DNA of 64,000 nucleotides from Mucilaginibacter aquaedulcis (GCF_030409325.1 NZ_JAUFPR010000001.1:1054001-1118000), one strand, 5' to 3'. Shown: positions 19,060 through 28,242, counted from the first letter of the stretch. Numbers and translations: made by a program. Notes: generated from the letters alone by a model not told the origin.

Positions 19060-20478
19060 ATGAAAGCCCACCTGCAGCACCCCGTATTTTCTATTATATC
19101 AAAACTTGCGGCTCAGCATGAGGCTCAGGTTTACGCTATAGGTGGCTTTGTGCGCGATATATTCTTAAAACGCCCTTCAAAGGATATCGACATTGTTATT
19201 ATAGGCAACGGCATTGCCTTTGCCGAGGCCGTGGCAGCAAAACTAAAGGTAAAACTTGCTGTATATAAAAACTTCGGCACCGCATCTTTAAAATACCAGG
19301 ATCTGGAAATTGAGTTTGTTGGGGCAAGGAAAGAATCGTACCGACTCGATTCGCGCAAGCCTATTGTGGAGAACGGCACGCTGGAAGACGATCAAAAACG
19401 CCGCGATTTTACTATAAATGCCCTGGCTATATCACTTCACCCGGATACCTTCGGCGATCTGCTTGACCCCTTCGGCGGTATTGCTGATCTGGAACAAAAG
19501 CTGATCAGGACACCGCTCAATCCTGCCGAAACATTTTCTGACGATCCCTTACGTATGATGCGAGCCATTAGGTTTGCCTCACAGCTCAACTTCCGTATAG
19601 ATGATATTGCTGTGCAGGCCATCAAAAATAATGTTGATCGCATCAGCATTATTTCGCAGGAACGCGTTACCGATGAGTTGAACAAGATCATCTTGTCGCC
19701 TCTGCCTTCAATTGGTTTTAATTATTTGTTTGATACCGGTTTGCTGCACAAAATATTCCCGCAAATGGCCAACCTGTACGGGGTGGATTATATTGACGGT
19801 AAAGGCCATAAAGATAACTTTTACCACACCCTGCAGGTACTTGATAACATAGCCGAAACCACCAATGACCTTTGGCTGCGTTGGGCCGCTATATTACATG
19901 ATATTGCCAAACCGGCAACCAAACGCTTTGAACCCGGCCACGGTTGGACGTTTCATGGCCACGAAGACCGCGGCGCGCGCATGGTACCTAAAATATTTGC
20001 CCAGTTAAAATTGCCGCTTAACGAAAAAATGAAGCAGGTACAAAAACTGGTTCAGCTGCATTTAAGGCCCATTGTACTTTCACAATCCATCGTTACCGAT
20101 TCGGCAGTGCGCCGTTTGCTTTTTGAGGCTGGAGACGACATTGAGGGACTCATGCTGTTGTGTAAAGCAGACATTACCACCAAAAACGAATATAAGGTTA
20201 AAAAATATCGTAACAATTTTGAGCTGGTTCAACAAAAATTAAAAGATGTTGAAGAGCGCGATAGTATCAGAAACTGGCAGCCACCGGTTACCGGTAATGA
20301 TATTATGCAGCTTTTTGGTATAAAAGAAGGCCGTGAAGTGGGTATTATCAAGAATCAGATACGCGAAGCCATCCTGGAGGGTGATATTCCCAACAACCGC
20401 GAGGCCGCCATTAACTTTACAATTGCCAAAGGTTTGGAAATTGGCTTAAAAGTTGTGGCAAACACAAAATTGAATTAA
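19060..20478 (+). CDS. cca: CCA-adding tRNA nucleotidyltransferase with HD domain
   Basis: 472 residues. The class II nucleotidyltransferase head shows GGFVRD (28-33), the metal-binding pair DID (42-44) and RRDFTINALAI (about 112-122). An HD phosphohydrolase domain follows, with HTLQVLDN near 268 and LHDIAKP near 287. The product adds or repairs the 3'-terminal CCA of tRNAs; poly(A) polymerases share the head, but the RRDFTINAL segment and HD domain point to a CCA enzyme. It sits between tsaC and miaA, so three tRNA-maturation genes lie within about 4 kb. Cytoplasmic. Confidence 0.9.
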   Translation: MKAHLQHPVFSIISKLAAQHEAQVYAIGGFVRDIFLKRPSKDIDIVIIGNGIAFAEAVAAKLKVKLAVYKNFGTASLKYQDLEIEFVGARKESYRLDSRKPIVENGTLEDDQKRRDFTINALAISLHPDTFGDLLDPFGGIADLEQKLIRTPLNPAETFSDDPLRMMRAIRFASQLNFRIDDIAVQAIKNNVDRISIISQERVTDELNKIILSPLPSIGFNYLFDTGLLHKIFPQMANLYGVDYIDGKGHKDNFYHTLQVLDNIAETTNDLWLRWAAILHDIAKPATKRFEPGHGWTFHGHEDRGARMVPKIFAQLKLPLNEKMKQVQKLVQLHLRPIVLSQSIVTDSAVRRLLFEAGDDIEGLMLLCKADITTKNEYKVKKYRNNFELVQQKLKDVEERDSIRNWQPPVTGNDIMQLFGIKEGREVGIIKNQIREAILEGDIPNNREAAINFTIAKGLEIGLKVVANTKLN

Positions 20479-20512
20479 AAGATTATTTTTGTCCCCAAAA
20501 TTTACAAAAACA

Positions 20513-21172
20513 ATGGCACTATACAGGTTCAGGATTACTTTCGAAGATTATGATGATGTGATAAGAGAGATTGATGTAAAATCAAATCAGACCTTCGAGG
20601 ATCTTCACCGCGCAATACATCAATCAACAGGGTACAATCCAGAGTTTTCGTCATCATTTTACATCAGTAATGACCAATGGACCAAGGGAGAAGAAATCAC
20701 CTACTTACCTAACCAAAAAAGAATTGACCGTGGTGTATCATTAATGAGCAAAGTAAAGCTACTGAGTTTTATAGATGATCCGCATCAAAAATTTTACTAT
20801 ACATTCAATTTTGATCGCCCGTTTGATTTTCACGTTGAACTGATGAAGATCATTTTAGATGAAACACCGGGAACAGTATATCCATCGGTTGTAAAATCAG
20901 TTGGCGAGGCACCTAAGCAATTTGGCAACGTATTTAACCCTACCATTTTACCACCAACAAGTGAAGATTTTGACTTTTTGAACGAGATGGCCTTTAATCC
21001 CGAAGATGCGGAAGATTTTTCTGAGGTAACAGATACCGGAGTAGATGAACTACCAGAAGAAAAGCACGCTGAAGAGGAGGAGGATGAAGATGAGTTTGGA
21101 AACGAATTTGCCGACGATGAAGGCTTTGAGGATGATGACAAACCTCACCGCGGTGGCAGTGATGATTACTAA
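20513..21172 (+). CDS. pRiA4b ORF-3-like protein (IS1096 passenger family)
   Basis: 219 residues from the ATG at 20513; a TTG start eight codons earlier is possible but less likely, as the conserved part begins MALYRFRITFEDYDDVIREI. The pattern of a compact N-terminal domain with FEDLHRAIHQSTGY and SSSFYISNDQW is that of the pRiA4b ORF-3 family, named after a plasmid and found as passenger in IS1096; biochemical role unknown. The last 45 residues are almost all Glu/Asp. There is no transposase or terminal repeat nearby, so this looks like a settled chromosomal gene. It follows cca by 34 bases and ends at a strong terminator. Confidence 0.72.
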   Translation: MALYRFRITFEDYDDVIREIDVKSNQTFEDLHRAIHQSTGYNPEFSSSFYISNDQWTKGEEITYLPNQKRIDRGVSLMSKVKLLSFIDDPHQKFYYTFNFDRPFDFHVELMKIILDETPGTVYPSVVKSVGEAPKQFGNVFNPTILPPTSEDFDFLNEMAFNPEDAEDFSEVTDTGVDELPEEKHAEEEEDEDEFGNEFADDEGFEDDDKPHRGGSDDY

Positions 21173-21200
21173 TTGATAATAGAATAAACACAATATTCAA

Positions 21201-21237
21201 ACGTCATTGCTACAAAACACGCAATGACGTTTTTTTT
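21201..21237 (+). terminator. Intrinsic terminator abutting the miaA start
   Basis: A perfect 10-bp stem (21201-21210 with 21221-21230), 10-base loop, then eight T ending at 21237. The miaA ATG at 21242 follows after four bases. Confidence 0.9.
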
Positions 21238-21241
21238 AATC

Positions 21242-22165
21242 ATGACCCAATCCACTGTAACCAAAACCCTCATTGTAGTTGCCGGCCCTACGGCCGTAGG
21301 TAAAACAGCGGCAGCTATTGAACTGGCAAAGCATTATAACACGGTTGTGGTTTCGGCCGATTCAAGGCAGTTTTTCCGGGAAATGACCATCGGTACAGCT
21401 AAGCCTAATGCAGCAGAATTGGCAGCCGTAAAACATTACTTCATTGATTCGCATTCCATAACCGAGCCCTTTTCGGTTGGCGATTTTGAAAAAGATGGCC
21501 TTGCCCTGCTTGATGAGCTTTTTAAAATACACGATCATGTTATTTTGGCAGGAGGATCGGGTCTGTATATCAAAGCTATTTGCGAAGGATTTGACGAGCT
21601 GCCTAAAGCTGATCCTGCCATCAGGGAAAACTTAAACCGAGAGCTGGAAGAAAAAGGGATCGCCAGCTTACAACAAAAATTAAAATTTGCGGACCCTGTA
21701 TATTATGATGAAGTTGACCTGGATAACCCCCAGCGCATCATCAGAGCTCTTGAGGTTTTTGAAAGTTCTGGCAAACCTATTTCATCATACCGGCAGGCTA
21801 CCGTAAACAAACGCCCGTTTAATATTGTTAAGCTTGCCCTGAACCTTCCCCGCGAAGTATTGTACAACCGCATTAATGCCCGGGTTGATGTAATGATGCA
21901 ACAAGGATTACTGGCCGAGGTACAATCTCTCCTTCCCTACCGGCAGTTGAATGCCCTGCAAACGGTAGGCTACGCCGAACTGTTTGATTACATTGATGGC
22001 CAAACCAGCCTGGAAAAAGCAGTTGAAATGATTAAACAAAACACCCGCCGCTTTGCCAAAAGGCAGCTTACCTGGTTTCGTCGCGATAGCCAGTTTCATT
22101 GGTTTGACGCCGGCGACGCTGATGTGATAACGCAGATGATAAACACCATTTCATCGGCATCTTAG
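21242..22165 (+). CDS. miaA: tRNA dimethylallyltransferase
   Basis: 307 residues. It transfers dimethylallyl to N6 of A37 in tRNAs reading UNN codons. The P-loop GPTAVGKT is at residues 15-22, then SADSRQFFREMTIGTAKP (about 38-55) and VILAGGSGLYIKAI (about 99-112), all MiaA signatures. I place the start at 21242 rather than an in-frame ATG at 21224, because the latter lies inside the right arm of the terminator stem. No start further in is possible without losing the first strand before the P-loop. The gene therefore has almost no room for a leader after the terminator. Confidence 0.95.
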   Translation: MTQSTVTKTLIVVAGPTAVGKTAAAIELAKHYNTVVVSADSRQFFREMTIGTAKPNAAELAAVKHYFIDSHSITEPFSVGDFEKDGLALLDELFKIHDHVILAGGSGLYIKAICEGFDELPKADPAIRENLNRELEEKGIASLQQKLKFADPVYYDEVDLDNPQRIIRALEVFESSGKPISSYRQATVNKRPFNIVKLALNLPREVLYNRINARVDVMMQQGLLAEVQSLLPYRQLNALQTVGYAELFDYIDGQTSLEKAVEMIKQNTRRFAKRQLTWFRRDSQFHWFDAGDADVITQMINTISSAS

Positions 22166-22294
22166 TGTATGTAGTTAATTTTCAGGACTAAAAATCTTCT
22201 TTACTTATCGATATAATGCGCTTAAATTGTTAATATTGCAGTTTAATCGGTAAACACTACTTCTTAGGTGGGCTTACCGGGTTTTCAGTAAAAC

Positions 22295-23200
22295 ATGCAC
22301 AAATATTATCTTACTCATCTGCAGGAATTAGAATCCGAGGCCATCTATGTTATTAGGGAAGTTGTGGCCCAGTTTGATCGTCCTGCCATTTTGTTCTCGG
22401 GCGGAAAAGACTCTATCGTGGTTACCCACTTAGCTCAAAAAGCATTCTGGCCTGCCAAGATCCCTATGCCCCTGATACATATTGATACCGGGCATAACTT
22501 TCCCGAAACAATGGAATTCAGAGATAAACTGGTTGACAGGTTAGGCGTACAACTGATTGTAGGCTCTGTTCAGGAAGCCATAGATAAAGGCCGTGCGGTT
22601 GAAGAAAGTGGTATTAATGCCAGCCGAAACGAACTGCAGATAGTATCATTACTGGATACCATTGAACATCATAAAATTGATGCTGCCATTGGCGGCGCCC
22701 GCCGCGATGAGGAAAAAGCACGTTCAAAAGAACGTTTCTTTTCGCACCGCGACGAGTTTGGTCAGTGGGACCCTAAAAACCAGCGCCCTGAACTTTGGAA
22801 CATTTTCAATGGCCGCAAAAGAATGGGCGAGCATTTCAGGGTATTCCCGATCAGTAACTGGACCGAGATGGATATCTGGAACTACATTCTCCAGGAAAAT
22901 ATAGCTATACCTTCACTTTATTTTGCCCATAACCGTGAGGCCGTTTACCGTGATGGTACGTGGTTGCCGGCATCAGAATTCCTGGTACTGCGCGATGGTG
23001 AAAAAATAGAGAATAAACTGATGCGTTTCCGTACCCTTGGTGATATTACAATCACCGGAGGTATCGAATCTGAGGCGGATACACTGGAGAAGATCGTAGA
23101 GGAAGTATCGGCTACCCGCAGCACCGAGCGTGGCAACCGGAGCGACGATAAACGCTCTGATACCTCAATGGAAGACAGAAAAAAACAAGGTTATTTTTAA
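22295..23200 (+). CDS. cysD: Sulfate adenylyltransferase subunit 2
   Basis: 301 residues, the usual CysD size. The PP-loop SGGKDS is at residues 35-40, and IGGARRDEEKARSKER near 130-145 is the family signature. With CysN it activates sulfate by ATP to adenosine 5'-phosphosulfate, in the cytoplasm; GTP hydrolysis by CysN drives the reaction. The neighbouring cysN is 121 bases downstream across a long hairpin. No cysC or cysH is in the window, so the later steps are encoded elsewhere. The 129-base leader shows no riboswitch I can recognise. Confidence 0.95.
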   Translation: MHKYYLTHLQELESEAIYVIREVVAQFDRPAILFSGGKDSIVVTHLAQKAFWPAKIPMPLIHIDTGHNFPETMEFRDKLVDRLGVQLIVGSVQEAIDKGRAVEESGINASRNELQIVSLLDTIEHHKIDAAIGGARRDEEKARSKERFFSHRDEFGQWDPKNQRPELWNIFNGRKRMGEHFRVFPISNWTEMDIWNYILQENIAIPSLYFAHNREAVYRDGTWLPASEFLVLRDGEKIENKLMRFRTLGDITITGGIESEADTLEKIVEEVSATRSTERGNRSDDKRSDTSMEDRKKQGYF

Positions 23201-23219
23201 ATTGATTTTAAATAGTAGT

Positions 23220-23300
23220 AAGTAGTTAGTATCAGGTATCAAGATTTCTGAAATGATTAGTTTCTTAGTGAAGCTTCTTGATACCTGATACTAACTACTT
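23220..23300. repeat. Long perfect palindrome between cysD and cysN
   Basis: A 25-bp perfect inverted repeat (23220-23244 with 23276-23300) encloses a 31-base loop. Each arm is itself made of repeated words (GTAGTTAGTATCAGG and relatives). It has no T tract, so it is not a classic terminator; an mRNA hairpin affecting processing or the CysD:CysN ratio, or a dispersed repeat, are likelier. Confidence 0.8.
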
Positions 23301-23321
23301 GATACTAACAAGGCATATATT

Positions 23322-24566
23322 ATGGAACTATTACGTTTTACAACAGCCGGTAGTGTAGATGATGGCAAAAGCACCCTCATCGGAAGATTATTATACGACT
23401 CCAAATCTATTTTTGAGGATCAGATGGCGGCCGTAAAACAATCGAGCGAGAGAAAAGGCTTGCAGCATATCGATCTTTCATTGCTTACCGATGGCTTAAG
23501 GTCTGAACGGGAGCAAGGTATTACCATTGATGTTGCTTACCGTTATTTTGCTACGCCAAAACGTAAATTTATCATTGCCGATACCCCCGGGCATATCCAG
23601 TACACCCGTAACATGGTTACCGGTGCATCTACCGCCAATCTGGCTTTAGTACTGGTTGATGCCCGTAAAGGTGTGGTTGAACAAACCTGCCGTCACTCGT
23701 ACATAGCCTCGCTTTTAAAAATACCGCATATTATTGTTTGCATCAACAAGATGGACCTCGTTGATTACTCAGAAGAGGCTTTCAATAAAGTTGTAGAGCA
23801 ATACAATGATTTTGCCGGTAAAATTGACGTAACCGACATTCGCTATATACCCATCAGCGCTTTGGAAGGCGATAACGTGGTAAATGATTCTGAAAATATG
23901 CCATGGTACAAAGGCACCAGCTTATTACATACGCTGGAAACCATACACATTGGCAGTGATGAGAACCATGTGGATGCCCGTTTCCCGGTACAAACTGTGA
24001 TACGCCCGCACGCTGCAGAATATCATGACTACAGAGGTTATGCAGGCCGTATTGCCGGAGGTATATTTAAGCCAGGTGATAAAATTACTGTACTTCCTTC
24101 GGGTTTAACATCGGCAATAAAATCTATTAATACTTTTTCCGGACCGGTTGAGGAAGCTTTTGCGCCAATGTCGGTATCCATAACTCTGGAAGACGATATT
24201 GATATAAGCCGTGGCGACATGATCATTAAGGATGATAGCGAACCGCTGGTAAGTCAGGATATTGATGTAATGCTTTGCTGGATGGCCTCTAAGGGCCCTC
24301 GTCCCGGTGCAAAGTATCACCTGAAAAACACTACCCGCGAAGTAATGGCCATTATTAAAGAGGTTTATTACAAACTCGATATCAACACTCTTGAAAAACT
24401 GGAAGATGCCGGCGATATTAAAATGAACGAGATGGCCCGCGTGCGCCTGCGTACCACCCAACCTCTTGTTTTTGACGAATACCGAAAAAACCGGATCACC
24501 GGCTCCTTAATACTTGTTGATGAATCAACCAACGAAACTGTGGCTGCGGGAACAATACTATTGTAG
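23322..24566 (+). CDS. cysN: Sulfate adenylyltransferase subunit 1 (GTPase)
   Basis: 414 residues, an EF-Tu-like GTPase. P-loop GSVDDGKST (10-18), ADTPGHIQY (switch II, about 87-95) and NKMD (about 141-144) are present, followed by two beta-barrel domains. It pairs with CysD and couples GTP hydrolysis to APS synthesis. The protein ends after the second barrel, so the APS-kinase (CysC) domain fused in many bacteria is missing. The stop codon is the first base triplet of the palindromic element at 24565-24700. Confidence 0.94.
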   Translation: MELLRFTTAGSVDDGKSTLIGRLLYDSKSIFEDQMAAVKQSSERKGLQHIDLSLLTDGLRSEREQGITIDVAYRYFATPKRKFIIADTPGHIQYTRNMVTGASTANLALVLVDARKGVVEQTCRHSYIASLLKIPHIIVCINKMDLVDYSEEAFNKVVEQYNDFAGKIDVTDIRYIPISALEGDNVVNDSENMPWYKGTSLLHTLETIHIGSDENHVDARFPVQTVIRPHAAEYHDYRGYAGRIAGGIFKPGDKITVLPSGLTSAIKSINTFSGPVEEAFAPMSVSITLEDDIDISRGDMIIKDDSEPLVSQDIDVMLCWMASKGPRPGAKYHLKNTTREVMAIIKEVYYKLDINTLEKLEDAGDIKMNEMARVRLRTTQPLVFDEYRKNRITGSLILVDESTNETVAAGTILL

Positions 24567-24700
24567 CCCCCCAGCCCCCTAAAGGGGGAGCTTTTTGATT
24601 TTCAGGGTACTGAAATGAAATTAAAAAGGCCAGCTTCAAAAAGCTGGCCTTTTTAATGAATAAGGTTTTCAAAACTCCCCCTTCAGGGGGCTGGGGGGCT
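24565..24700. repeat. REP-like nested palindrome filling the cysN/manC gap
   Basis: Two 26-base arms (24565-24590 and 24675-24700) are inverted copies with one mismatch. Each arm has the C-run/G-run form CCCCCCAGCCCCCT...GGGGG and can also fold alone. The element occupies nearly the whole space between the two converging stop codons. Such GC-rich palindromes are, as far as I know, scattered in Sphingobacteriaceae genomes. Confidence 0.75.
24621..24656. terminator. Bidirectional terminator nested in the REP-like element
   Basis: A perfect 16-bp stem (24621-24636 with 24641-24656), 4-base loop, with five A on the left and five T on the right as part of the stem. It can terminate both cysN and manC. 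Confidence 0.9.
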
Positions 24701-24703
24701 TGG

Positions 24704-25789
24704 CTAAATATACTTGGCCCCGAACTTGTTCTTCACATCGGCTACCACCTGTTTCACATTCTGTTCCTGATCGCGCGGGCAGATGAGCAGGGTATTGTTT
24801 GATTCTACCACGATAAAATCATGCAGACCCTGCAATATCACCAGCTTTTCGCCGGGTACGTTCACCATGCAGTTGGATGAATCATACATGATCACTTTTT
24901 CTGACGGAATTACCGCGTTGCCTACATAATCCTTCTCGGCCAGGTCATAGATAGAGGCCCAGGTACCCAGGTCGCTCCAGCCAAAAGCCGATGGCAGTAC
25001 GTACACATTGTCCGCCTTTTCCATGATGCCATAATCTATCGATATGTTGATGCAATGCTGGTAAGCTTTATGGATATGGGTCTTCTCGTTCTCGGTATTG
25101 TATACCGGACGGGCTTCGGCAAATATTTCATGCATCTCGGGCAGGTGCTGGCCAAAAGCTTTGACAATGGCTTTGGCCGACCATACAAAGATCCCCGCGT
25201 TCCATAAAAAGTCGCCGCTTTGTATAAACGTGCGGGCTATCTCCAGCGTGGGTTTCTCGGTAAAGGTTTTTACCTTATGAAAATCATCATTGATCACATG
25301 ATCAGTATACTGGATATAACCATAGCCCGTATCCGGACGTGATGGTTTGATGCCCAGGGTGATCAGGCTTTCGGAAGTTGCCGCCGTTTCCAGTGATTTT
25401 TCAATGGCGTGTACAAAGGCTTCCTCATCCAGGATCTGCTGATCAGACGGGGCCACCACGATCACGGCATCAGGGTTCAATGTTTCTATTTTAAAACAGC
25501 CGTAGGCCACGCAGGGGGCCGTATTGCGCATTACCGGTTCAGTAAGTATCTGCTGTTCGCCTATATCAGGTAACTGACTTTTTACCAGTTTGGTGTAATT
25601 CTCATTGGTTACAATGTATATGTTTTCGGGAGGACATACTTTCAGGAAACGTTCGTAGGTGTTTTGGATTAAAGTTTTTCCTGTTCCTAAGATGTCTATA
25701 AATTGTTTAGGATGCGATGAACGGCTGATGGGCCAAAATCTGCTGCCGATGCCGCCGGCCATGACGATCGCATAATTGTTTTTATTCAT
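24704..25789 (-). CDS. manC: Mannose-1-phosphate guanylyltransferase
   Basis: 361 residues, GT-A-like nucleotidyltransferase. The signature AGGIGSRFWPISRSSHPKQF at residues 11-30 holds the pyrophosphorylase loop and the Lys contacting substrate. It makes GDP-mannose from mannose 1-phosphate and GTP, the source of mannosyl, and through GDP-fucose or rhamnose, of other sugars. The isomerase domain of bifunctional ManC/AlgA is absent, so this is the short form. It is divergent from the first flippase gene with a 250-base shared upstream region and probably serves the exopolysaccharide region to its right. Confidence 0.93.
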   Translation of the reverse strand: MNKNNYAIVMAGGIGSRFWPISRSSHPKQFIDILGTGKTLIQNTYERFLKVCPPENIYIVTNENYTKLVKSQLPDIGEQQILTEPVMRNTAPCVAYGCFKIETLNPDAVIVVAPSDQQILDEEAFVHAIEKSLETAATSESLITLGIKPSRPDTGYGYIQYTDHVINDDFHKVKTFTEKPTLEIARTFIQSGDFLWNAGIFVWSAKAIVKAFGQHLPEMHEIFAEARPVYNTENEKTHIHKAYQHCINISIDYGIMEKADNVYVLPSAFGWSDLGTWASIYDLAEKDYVGNAVIPSEKVIMYDSSNCMVNVPGEKLVILQGLHDFIVVESNNTLLICPRDQEQNVKQVVADVKNKFGAKYI

Positions 25790-26039
25790 GTGTAAGGGGG
25801 TTAGTGGGGTATTTTTTAAATATCATAATTACAACTATTCTGATCATTTAACGTCAACATGTTTGAATGATAAATGTGTTTATCAGACTCCGGCTAATAT
25901 AAAACATCTATTTAACTTTAAACATCACAAAAATCCTAAAAACCGTAGAATTGACCATTATTAGCATTTATCACAATAACAACCTGATATCTATTATCAT
26001 TAAATTATACTAAATTCGCTGTTTCATCAATAGGCCACA

Positions 26040-27302
26040 TTGAAACAAAAATTAATACACGCTTATCTTAAATTAAGGGAAACCAACATTCTTTCTAATT
26101 TTCTAAACCTAAGCAGCATCCAGCTTTCCAACATCTTGTTGCTGATGCTCATATTCCCGATAATTACCAGGAAAATAGGTATTGAAGCGTTTGGTTTTGT
26201 AACCCTGGCCAATACGTTTGCCACACTTGCAGGTGTAGTTATCAACTACGGTATTAATCAATCGGGCATCAGGGATGTGGCCTTGAACATTAAGGATAAG
26301 CAAAAACTAAGTATAGTGTTTTATAACGCGCTTTGGATAAGGGCCATCATATTTATACTCTATATTGTGTTTCTGTATACCGTTCAATGGTGGGGAATGA
26401 AATATTACGGCCTCATTATTTTGGCAACACCGCTGGTAATTGCTGAGGTCTTAAACCCTTTGTTTTTCTTTATCGGCACCGAACGGCTAAAGATCTACAA
26501 CGTAGCCAATGTAGTAACCAAAGTGATCTCCATTTTATCATTAGTTATATTTGTTAAAAGCTCGGCAGATGCAGGCTGGGTTAACTTTATCCTGGGGCTT
26601 GCAGGTGTGATAACCTATGCAGGGTTGTTGATATACGCGGTGAAAGAATTTAAATTATCGTTCAGTTTGCCGGTAACATCTGATCTGCTAAAATTGGGAA
26701 AGGATAACTTTTATCTTACTGCGAATAATATATCAGTTCAGCTGCAGCAATCCATCATGATATTTGCCTTGGGGCACCTCGGTAACCCGGAATGGCTTGG
26801 GGCCTATGCCCTGTGTGATAAAGTTATCCAAACCTGCCGAATGCTTATTATTTCTGTTTCCAACGCCATATACCCAAAATCAGTCCAGATTTATCAGCAA
26901 GGTGTACGTATTTGGGAATTGTACAGAAAGAAAACCAAATGGCTGATAACATGTATTTTCTTTATGGGCTCACTAAGCATTTTTATACTTGCCGATTTTA
27001 TCATCTATGTTATCTCGGGGCAAAGAGACCATACCGCAGTGGTATTTTTAAGGATCATGTGCCTGGTGCCCACAGTTGCATCGCTCAACTTTATAAATGT
27101 TATTGACCAGCTGCTGAAAAACAATACCGCTTACATATTCCGCATAGCCATTATATTGCTTGGAGTTTCCTTGCTCCTGGCCTGGCTGCTGTTCCGTTCG
27201 CATTGGTATATTTTGTTTGGTTCGTTTACGCTTATTCTTGAAATTTGCGGGTTAATGATGTATGAATACACAATAAAAAAGCCAGCCAGAAACAATGCAT
27301 AA
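26040..27302 (+). CDS. Wzx-like polysaccharide flippase (system A)
   Basis: 420 residues with about 12 membrane helices and the Wzx/PST-family N-terminal segment (ITRKIGIEAFGFVTLANTF), where a conserved Gly-Phe patch precedes the second helix. It should flip undecaprenyl-linked repeat units to the periplasm. Translation must begin at TTG 26040, because an in-frame stop lies nine bases upstream and the next ATG would remove the first helix. The end overlaps the next gene by 8 bases. It is the first gene of the system A operon, divergent from manC. Confidence 0.85.
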   Translation: MKQKLIHAYLKLRETNILSNFLNLSSIQLSNILLLMLIFPIITRKIGIEAFGFVTLANTFATLAGVVINYGINQSGIRDVALNIKDKQKLSIVFYNALWIRAIIFILYIVFLYTVQWWGMKYYGLIILATPLVIAEVLNPLFFFIGTERLKIYNVANVVTKVISILSLVIFVKSSADAGWVNFILGLAGVITYAGLLIYAVKEFKLSFSLPVTSDLLKLGKDNFYLTANNISVQLQQSIMIFALGHLGNPEWLGAYALCDKVIQTCRMLIISVSNAIYPKSVQIYQQGVRIWELYRKKTKWLITCIFFMGSLSIFILADFIIYVISGQRDHTAVVFLRIMCLVPTVASLNFINVIDQLLKNNTAYIFRIAIILLGVSLLLAWLLFRSHWYILFGSFTLILEICGLMMYEYTIKKPARNNA

Positions 27303-28227
27303 GCCCGTTGCTGTAATTTTGGTTAATTGGAATACCGCTGAGTACACAGCGAACTGTATTTTGTCATTAAAGCAATATGGTGATGAAAACCTGTTTGATA
27401 TCATCGTGGCCGATAACGGATCAACAGATGGTTCACTAATGCAGCTGCAAAAACAGTTCCCGGGCTTAATATTTATTGATAATCAGGAAAACCTGGGCTT
27501 TGCCGAAGGAAATAACCGGGCTATTGAATATGGCATAAAAGCCGGGTATAAATATTCGCTCATTATCAATACCGATACGCTGATTGATGAAGACATCATC
27601 ACCAACCTGTACAATCATTTACAGCAGCACCCGGAAGCGGCAGCCGTACAACCGGCTATTTACTGGATGCATGATAAAACCCGTATCTGGAATGGTGATG
27701 GTAAATTCAACGTCCTTTCCGGAACAACCTTTAACGATAACAGGCTCCCGGCTCAACAACAAAAAGGCACCCATTATAAAACGGCCGAGTGGCTTACAGG
27801 TTGTTGCATGCTGGTTAGCAATGCTGCTTTAAACAAGGCCGGACTGTTCAACAAGCAATTCTTTTTATATTTTGAAGATGTAGACCTTTCATTCAGGCTC
27901 AGAAATAAGGGATACCAGCTACATTATTTATTTTCAAGCAAAATGTATCATGAGGCGGGAGTTTCGGCCAAGAGCGGTGTTACTAAGGAAGGTAACCTGA
28001 ACCCTATCATACATTATTATGTTTCCCGGAATCACCTATGGATTATCAGGGGATATGGAAAGCCTTTGTTTTATCCTGTAAACTTTATTTATAACGGCGT
28101 TTACTACCTTGCTCTGTTAAGCTATTTAAAATTGCGCGGCCGCAACGAAAAAGTAAAGCAGTTAATTAAAGGATTGAAAGATGGCTTATTCACATCAAAA
28201 GAATTAATTTGGCCAGAAAATAATTAA
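27295..28227 (+). CDS. Glycosyltransferase family 2 (system A)
   Basis: 310 residues, GT-A fold. VILVNWNTAEYTANC at the N-terminus, DNGSTDGS (about 42-49), NLGFAEGNN (about 65-73) and the metal-binding NTDT stretch are typical of rhamnosyltransferase-like GT2 enzymes; GCCMLV and FLYFEDVDLSFRL close the active site. It lacks membrane helices apart from a short hydrophobic C-terminal stretch. It transfers one sugar of the repeat unit, donor unknown. It overlaps the flippase gene and precedes the polymerase by 15 bases. Confidence 0.85.
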   Translation: MHKPVAVILVNWNTAEYTANCILSLKQYGDENLFDIIVADNGSTDGSLMQLQKQFPGLIFIDNQENLGFAEGNNRAIEYGIKAGYKYSLIINTDTLIDEDIITNLYNHLQQHPEAAAVQPAIYWMHDKTRIWNGDGKFNVLSGTTFNDNRLPAQQQKGTHYKTAEWLTGCCMLVSNAALNKAGLFNKQFFLYFEDVDLSFRLRNKGYQLHYLFSSKMYHEAGVSAKSGVTKEGNLNPIIHYYVSRNHLWIIRGYGKPLFYPVNFIYNGVYYLALLSYLKLRGRNEKVKQLIKGLKDGLFTSKELIWPENN

Positions 28228-28242
28228 ATCCCCCCGACAAGC

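Noticed and set aside
20513..21172. Mobile element, because the family is named after an IS1096 passenger
   Set aside because: No transposase, terminal inverted repeat or target duplication around it; flanked by housekeeping genes.
22166..22294. SAM or other riboswitch ahead of cysD
   Set aside because: Only a short imperfect stem (around 22249-22280) is visible, and no conserved riboswitch core could be found.
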